Origin: Opitutia bacterium | Lineage (GTDB): Bacteria; Verrucomicrobiota; Verrucomicrobiia; Opitutales; Opitutaceae | Length of the DNA stretch: 64,000 bases | NCBI GenBank assembly: GCA_947449835.1 | Contig: CANFSZ010000003.1 | Location: 40,359-104,358, forward strand | Direction of reading: 5' to 3' | Shown here: piece by piece, positions 62,003 to 64,000 of the stretch | Position numbering within the stretch: position 1 is the stretch's first letter | Layout: every line of letters starts with the position of its first letter | Position numbers and translations under genes: made by a program | The notes under the pieces: model-generated | What the model saw: only the letters and a program-made list of their open reading frames with translations | Told to the model about the DNA's origin: nothing | Databases searched by the model: none

Positions 62003-63511
62003 TTACGCTTCGAGTTGCGGGCGGTTTTTCTCGGGCCAGTCGATATGGAAGAACTTGCCGCGGGGTTTGTCGGTGCGCTCGTAGGTGTGGGCGCCGAAAT
62101 AGTCGCGTTGGGCTTGGAGCAAGTTGGCCGGCAGGCGAGCGGAGCGGTAGGCGTCGTAGTAGCTGAGCGCCGAGGCAAACGTCGGGATGCTGATGCCGCT
62201 CTCGACGGCGAGGCTGATGACTTTGCGCCAGTTGGCCTGGGCTTTCTGGATCGTCTGGTTGAAGTATTGGTCGAGGAGGAGGTTCGCGAGCTTCGGGTTG
62301 CGGGCGTAGGCCTCGGTGATTTTTTGCAGGAAGGCGGCGCGGATGATGCAACCGCCGCGGAAGATCTGGGCGATCTGGCCGAAGTTGAGTTTCCAGCCGT
62401 ATTCGCCCTGCGCGGTGCGCATGAGTTGGAAACCTTGTGCGTAGGAGCAGATTTTCGAGCAATAGAGCGCGTCGTGTATGGCCTTGATGAGCTCCTTCTT
62501 CTTCGCGGGGGAAACTTTTTTAACCCTGGGGCCTTTGAGGACCTTCGAGGCGGCGACGCGCTCTTCCTTGATAGCGGAGATGCAGCGGGCGAAGACGGAT
62601 TCGGCGATCGTCGGAGCGGGCACGCCCATGTCGAGGGCGTTGACGGAGGTCCATTTGCCGGTGCCTTTTTGGCCGGCGGTATCGAGGACGATGTCGACGA
62701 AGGGCTTCTTGGTGACGGGGTCTTTTTGCTTGAGAATGTCGGCGGTGATTTCGACCAGGAAGCTGTCGAGCGCGCCTTTATTCCAAGCGGAGAAAATTTC
62801 GCCCATCTCGGCGGGTTTTAGGCCGAGGAGGCCCTGCATGAGGGAATAGGCCTCACAGATCATCTGCATGTCGCCATACTCGATGCCGTTGTGAACCATC
62901 TTTACGTAGTGGCCGGCGCCGTTTTCGCCGATGTAGGTGGTGCAGGGGACGCCGCCTTTGACGGGTTTGCCGGGGGTGGCGCCCATGATGGGTTTGCCGG
63001 TCTTCTTATCGACCTTGGCGGCGATGGCGGTCCAGATCGGCTTCAGCTCTTCCCAAGACGATTTCTCGCCGCCGGGCATGAGGGACGGGCCGAAGCGGGC
63101 GCCTTCTTCACCGCCGGACACACCAGAGCCGATGAAGCGGAGACCTTTTTCCTTAAGCGCTTTTTCGCGGCGGATCGTGTCGGTCCATAGGGCGTTGCCG
63201 CCGTCGATGATGATGTCGTTGGGCGCGAGGAGCGGGATGAGGCCGTCGATGACGGCGTCGGTGGCTTTGCCTGCTTGAACCAAAATCACGATCTTGCGCG
63301 GGAGCGCGAGCGACTGGACAAATTCAGAGAGGGATTTGCTTCCCACGACGCCGCCGGGCGTGCTGGGGTTTTCCGCGACGAATTTTTCGGTTTTCTCGAC
63401 CGTGCGGTTATAAACCGAGATCTGGAAGCCGTGGTCGGCGATATTGAGGGCGAGGTTCTGACCCATCACGGCGAGTCCGATGAGTCCGATGTCAGAGTGC
63501 GTTTTGGCCAT
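62003..63511 (-). CDS. gnd: 6-phosphogluconate dehydrogenase, decarboxylating
   Basis: Gnd oxidatively decarboxylates 6-phosphogluconate to ribulose 5-phosphate in the oxidative pentose phosphate pathway. The 502-residue product is slightly longer than the usual 470-485. It shows the NADP-binding [21 protein letters not shown], the substrate motif [42 protein letters not shown] (conserved Lys and His-Asn), and the C-terminal [15 protein letters not shown]. It has no zwf or pgl gene next to it. It starts at ATG 63511 and ends in a strong terminator. Confidence 0.95.
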   Translation of the reverse strand: MAKTHSDIGLIGLAVMGQNLALNIADHGFQISVYNRTVEKTEKFVAENPSTPGGVVGSKSLSEFVQSLALPRKIVILVQAGKATDAVIDGLIPLLAPNDIIIDGGNALWTDTIRREKALKEKGLRFIGSGVSGGEEGARFGPSLMPGGEKSSWEELKPIWTAIAAKVDKKTGKPIMGATPGKPVKGGVPCTTYIGENGAGHYVKMVHNGIEYGDMQMICEAYSLMQGLLGLKPAEMGEIFSAWNKGALDSFLVEITADILKQKDPVTKKPFVDIVLDTAGQKGTGKWTSVNALDMGVPAPTIAESVFARCISAIKEERVAASKVLKGPRVKKVSPAKKKELIKAIHDALYCSKICSYAQGFQLMRTAQGEYGWKLNFGQIAQIFRGGCIIRAAFLQKITEAYARNPKLANLLLDQYFNQTIQKAQANWRKVISLAVESGISIPTFASALSYYDAYRSARLPANLLQAQRDYFGAHTYERTDKPRGKFFHIDWPEKNRPQLEA

Positions 63512-63585
63512 AAAGAGGAAAGGTTGATACCCTGCTTCTGGCCCGAAACCAACCCGTTTTTACAAGTAGACCTAAAAATTCTGCC

Positions 63586-63851
63586 TCAGGTGCTCCGGCT
63601 AAACCTAAAATCAAAATTTCGGCGCAGTTTGCTGTTTTTTTGATAGCTGGATTTAGTCGGAAAAAAAGGAGCGACCAAATCCACCAACGGGGTCAGAAAC
63701 TTCGGCTCGTTGCGCTCGTAGATCCAGCTAAAGCCGAGGGTGGAGGCCATGATTAAAACGAAAATAATCAGCACGAATTTATTAATGCCGGCTAGGGCGC
63801 GTAAGACGAATACCCATCCAGCAACTAAAAGCACCCCACGCACCAGATATA
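63586..63851 (-). pseudogene. 3' part of a small membrane-protein gene cut by an IS element
   Basis: The open frame contains about 88 codons between the IS boundary (about 63851) and the stop near 63586. It encodes two hydrophobic segments (VRGVLLVAGWVFVLRALAG and FVLIIFVLIMASTLGF), then FLTPLVDLVAPFFP and a basic tail. The frame runs on into the IS-like DNA to 63936, but that part is not part of the original gene. The gene's own 5' end probably lies beyond the window. Alternatively, translation could start at a GTG near 63843, but without a ribosome site of its own. I do not recognise the family. Confidence 0.5.
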
Positions 63852-64000
63852 TGAGGTTGCCCCGATTTGACGGACACGAGTTGAGCCCAAAGAAAGGACT
63901 CAACAATGACAAAGAAGCAGGAAAGCGGGGCAACACCCCGGCAGTATGACGCCGCGTTCAAGGACGAGGCTGTGCGCATGTGGCAGACCAGCGGCCAATC
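63852..64000 (+). mobile_element. Left end of an IS3-like insertion sequence (truncated by the window)
   Basis: The element appears to begin with TGAGGTTGCCCCGATTTGACG at about 63852, followed by GGACACG, an IS3-type terminal repeat pattern. A transposase OrfA-like gene starts 54 bp inside. The right end is outside the window, so the target duplication and the partner repeat could not be checked. Confidence 0.65.
63906..64000 (+). CDS. IS3/IS911-type transposase OrfA (partial)
   Basis: Only the first 31 complete codons are present. The start ATG at 63906 follows AGAAAGGA (63891-63898) by seven bases. The residues RQYDAAFKDEAVRMWQTSGQS match the N-terminal helix-turn-helix of IS3-family OrfA (HTH_Tnp_1). 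The gene continues beyond the window edge. Confidence 0.75.
   Translation, partial: MTKKQESGATPRQYDAAFKDEAVRMWQTSGQ

Noticed and set aside
1..64000. CRISPR arrays, tRNA or rRNA genes
   Set aside because: I saw no regularly spaced direct repeats and no T-loop or rRNA-like segments by eye. A short tRNA could be missed without a covariance search.

Overview
This 64 kb window is GC-rich bacterial chromosome. Its gene content points to the Verrucomicrobiota, most likely an Opitutaceae-type organism. The signs are PVC-superphylum families (ThuA proteins fused to 'membrane-bound dehydrogenase' propellers, DUF1080, heme-binding dehydrogenases with HEAT repeats, several Gfo/Idh/MocA and TIM-barrel sugar isomerases, PAS-AraC regulators) beside ordinary housekeeping genes. 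The taxonomic call is an inference from gene families. Coding density is very high, almost every strand shift falls in a short gap, and I see no rRNA, tRNA or CRISPR.

Layout. 0.1-3.4 kb: mnmG and mnmE (tRNA U34 modification), minus strand, with a perfect parS-like palindrome inside mnmG and a degenerate one inside mnmE. 3.5-16.6 kb: a divergent pdxH paralogue, a three-gene ABC/HlyD exporter operon, a GH88 glycosidase, MarC, a serine beta-lactamase-like hydrolase, an M20 peptidase, a TauE/SafE permease, then pdxH, an RmlD-like reductase and a lipoate-ligase-like gene. 16.7-20.6 kb: a membrane protein, dnaN with a recognisable promoter and an unusual inverted-repeat pair, pssA coupled to a RelE/ParE-like gene, and a DUF2007 gene. 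20.7-31.5 kb: a phosphodiesterase-like enzyme, small accessory genes (GNAT, DUF4202, YkgJ-like, FMN reductase-like, DUF1643), a large SWIM/SNF2 helicase, glyS and an HtrA protease. 31.6-36.8 kb: a secreted Gfo/Idh/MocA enzyme and the de novo NAD operon nadA-nadC-nadB.

36.9-54.6 kb is the most distinctive part. A PAS-AraC regulator is followed by eleven co-directional genes: an FG-GAP protein, a cupin, two TIM-barrel isomerases, a Gfo/Idh/MocA enzyme, a 1701-residue ThuA/SGNH-like/propeller/HEAT/azurin fusion, a DUF1080 protein, a c-type-heme propeller dehydrogenase, a GMC oxidoreductase and its Tat-exported small subunit. Together they look like a periplasmic sugar or polyol oxidation system (plausibly a 3-keto-glycoside route), with copper and heme electron carriers encoded side by side and cytoplasmic isomerases to process the product. 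An internal terminator at about 42.7 kb splits the locus in two.

54.6-63.5 kb: an aldose-epimerase-like gene, a VTT membrane protein, a tightly packed alcohol dehydrogenase / 2-hydroxyacid dehydrogenase / cyclase / SDR operon, rpoZ, an uncharacterised protein with ferritin-like ExxH motifs, and gnd. The right edge holds the left end of an IS3-like element that appears to have cut a small membrane-protein gene. The parS-like sites with mnmEG and dnaN suggest, but do not prove, that the window lies near the replication origin.
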